NCBI GenBank assembly: GCA_030704615.1
Contig: CM060731.1
Span: forward strand, 72,022,756-72,086,755
Direction of reading: 5' to 3'
DNA length: 64,000 bases
Origin: Takakia lepidozioides
Taxonomy: Eukaryota > Streptophyta > Takakiopsida > Takakiales > Takakiaceae
In this document: piece after piece, positions 62,641 to 64,000 of the stretch
How the letters are laid out: each line of letters opens with the position of its first letter
Position numbering within the stretch: the first letter of the stretch is position 1
Translations under genes and position numbers: made by a program
Notes under the pieces: model-generated
Database searches by the model: none
What the model was told of the DNA's origin: nothing
The model's input: the letters and a program-made list of their open reading frames with translations, nothing else

Positions 62641-62760
62641 TGCCAGCACACGTACTTGGATTGTTGTTGGGTGTGAGGGAGCCTTATTTGTGGGGCTGTC
62701 TGAAATAGCCTGGTGATTATCCCACCAGATTAGCAGTGCTCATATCAACTTTGTTGGGTC

Positions 62761-64000
62761 ATGATGATCTGCTACATATGGGGATGGGATCTATGCATTT
62801 TGATAATGGAGGCGGGGATAGCTGAAGGAGGCAGGGAAGGAGTTTGGGTGCAGATGCATACTAGAGGACCGGAGTTCCAGCAAACCGAGGGACTGTATAT
62901 TAATAGCCACAAGAAACCTCTGCGGGTATATGGTCAACTAGAAGCGGCAGTGGCAACACAGTCACTTGAATCAAGCACCTCCACCAGGAGCACTGTTGTT
63001 GAAAAAAGACTAAGAAAAGGAGTCCACAAGAAGTCTTCCGGTAATTTTGGAGATGTGAGGACACTATGTAAGGCAGGACAATTGGAAAAGTTGCTACACA
63101 TTTTGAACCAAGGTCGCATGTTGCCAGACTCTGGAACTTATGTCTGTCTCTTGCAGGAGTGCATCAAGAGGAAAGGTCTAGTAGAGGGAAGGCAGGTACA
63201 CACCCACATTATCCAAAGTGCATTCAAGCCAAACATCCTTTTAAACAACATGCTCATCAATATGTATGCCAAGTGTGGGGGCATTGCAGATGCCCGCATA
63301 GTGTTTGACAATATGCCTGAACGAAATATTTTTACATGGAATATAATGTTGGCAGGATATGCCAAGGCAAATCCAGCCAAGGAGGCCTTGAAGATCTATG
63401 AGCAAATGATACGAGAAGCGGTGAGTCCCAACAGGGTCACATTCCTTTGTGTTCTCAAGGCGTGTGCCAGCTTGGCAGCCTTGGAGAAGGGCAGAGAGGT
63501 CCATGCTGATATGGTCAAAGCTGGAATTGCATCAGATATCATTCTGGACACTGCCCTTGCTGCCATGTATGCGAAATGTGGGAAAATGAAGGAGGCTCGT
63601 CAAGTTTTTGACAGTATGGCTCAGCGAGATGTTGTTTCGTGGAGTACCATGATAGCAGGATATTCTCAGCAGGGGTGTGGGAGGGGAGCTTTGGAGATCT
63701 ATGAGCACATGATACAGGAAGGGGTGATGCCCGACCAAGTTGCATTCGTGTGTGCTCTGAATGCATGTGCCAGCCTGGCAGCCCTGGAAAAGGGCAAAGA
63801 TATCCATGCTGAGATCATCAAAGCTGAAATTGAGCCCAATATCATTGTGAAGAATACCCTTGTGGACATGTATGCCAAATGTGGGAACATGAAGGATGCA
63901 CGTCAAGTATTTGACAGTATGACTCAACGAAATGTAGTTTCCTGGAATGCACTGATTGGAGGGTATTCTCACAATGGGAGTGATAGGGAGGCTTTGGAGA
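62761..64000 (+). CDS. Pentatricopeptide repeat protein, PLS class (3' end outside window)
   Basis: PLS-class PPR proteins bind organelle RNA one base per repeat, often as C-to-U editing factors. The frame is open from the ATG at 62761 to the window end (413 codons), with a stop upstream at 62731. Residues 1 to about 60 include WVQMHTRGPEFQ and are not repeat-like. From about residue 100 the PPR array starts (TLCKAGQLEKLLHIL), followed by repeats such as LINMYAKCGGIADARIVFD, NIFTWNIMLAGYAKANPAKE, LKACASLAALEKGREVHADM and DVVSWSTMIAGYSQ. The alternating 35-36-31-residue pattern and the VHA and YAKCG signatures are typical of seed-free land plants. The E/DYW end cannot be seen. The true start could lie further downstream. 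Confidence 0.85.
   Translation, partial: MMICYIWGWDLCILIMEAGIAEGGREGVWVQMHTRGPEFQQTEGLYINSHKKPLRVYGQLEAAVATQSLESSTSTRSTVVEKRLRKGVHKKSSGNFGDVRTLCKAGQLEKLLHILNQGRMLPDSGTYVCLLQECIKRKGLVEGRQVHTHIIQSAFKPNILLNNMLINMYAKCGGIADARIVFDNMPERNIFTWNIMLAGYAKANPAKEALKIYEQMIREAVSPNRVTFLCVLKACASLAALEKGREVHADMVKAGIASDIILDTALAAMYAKCGKMKEARQVFDSMAQRDVVSWSTMIAGYSQQGCGRGALEIYEHMIQEGVMPDQVAFVCALNACASLAALEKGKDIHAEIIKAEIEPNIIVKNTLVDMYAKCGNMKDARQVFDSMTQRNVVSWNALIGGYSHNGSDREALE

Overview
This window is nuclear DNA of a streptophyte plant. The genes have many GT-AG introns, and they encode plant-only proteins: the RNA polymerase IV largest subunit, the division-plane protein TANGLED, the plastid-division factor MCD1, a plastid-targeted GET3, and a PLS-type pentatricopeptide repeat protein with the repeat style of seed-free land plants. 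Intergenic space is large and full of decayed transposons, including a piggyBac-like DDE transposase and a Ty3/gypsy element carrying a cytosine methyltransferase. I infer a bryophyte, lycophyte, fern or close charophyte relative. The sequence alone does not settle which.

Layout. 1-5.1 kb: G-box-rich and GCTCAC-rich repeats, a broken piggyBac transposase, short tandem repeats and a perfect hairpin. 5.8-8.6 kb (+): a TANGLED-like gene in three exons. 11.8-23.2 kb (-): NRPD1, for which 20 exons could be joined in phase into a 2,021-residue protein with the DFDGD metal site and a C-terminal DeCL domain; two tRNA-derived SINEs sit in its introns with intact target-site duplications. 23.2-30.1 kb: intergenic, with another SINE-like element, microsatellites and inverted repeats. 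30.2-33.4 kb (-): MCD1, with a 5'-truncated LINE in an intron. 33.96-37.9 kb (+): GET3B, divergent from MCD1 across about 530 bp. 38.1-39.5 kb: a LINE 3' fragment interrupted by a SINE. 41.6-53.5 kb (-): a long Ty3/gypsy element with LTRs. 54.1-56.1 kb (-): a LINE-type ORF1 with a CCHC knuckle. 58.5-59.6 kb: divergent copies of a short motif. 60.4-62.6 kb (+): a degenerate LINE reverse transcriptase. 62.8-64.0 kb (+): the start of a PPR gene that runs off the window.

The most notable object is the Ty3/gypsy element. Its protease reading frame runs directly into a C5 cytosine DNA methyltransferase with motifs I, II, IV, VI, VIII, IX and X in order. Its integrase ends in a complete C4HC3 PHD finger. 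One retroelement thus carries a DNA-methylation writer and a probable histone-tail reader. Retrotransposon-borne cytosine methyltransferases have been described before in dinoflagellates and in charophytes; the combination with a PHD finger is what I would follow up. This copy has several frameshifts, so it looks like a dead or dying member of its family. It lies about 18 kb from NRPD1, the polymerase subunit that starts RNA-directed DNA methylation of such elements.
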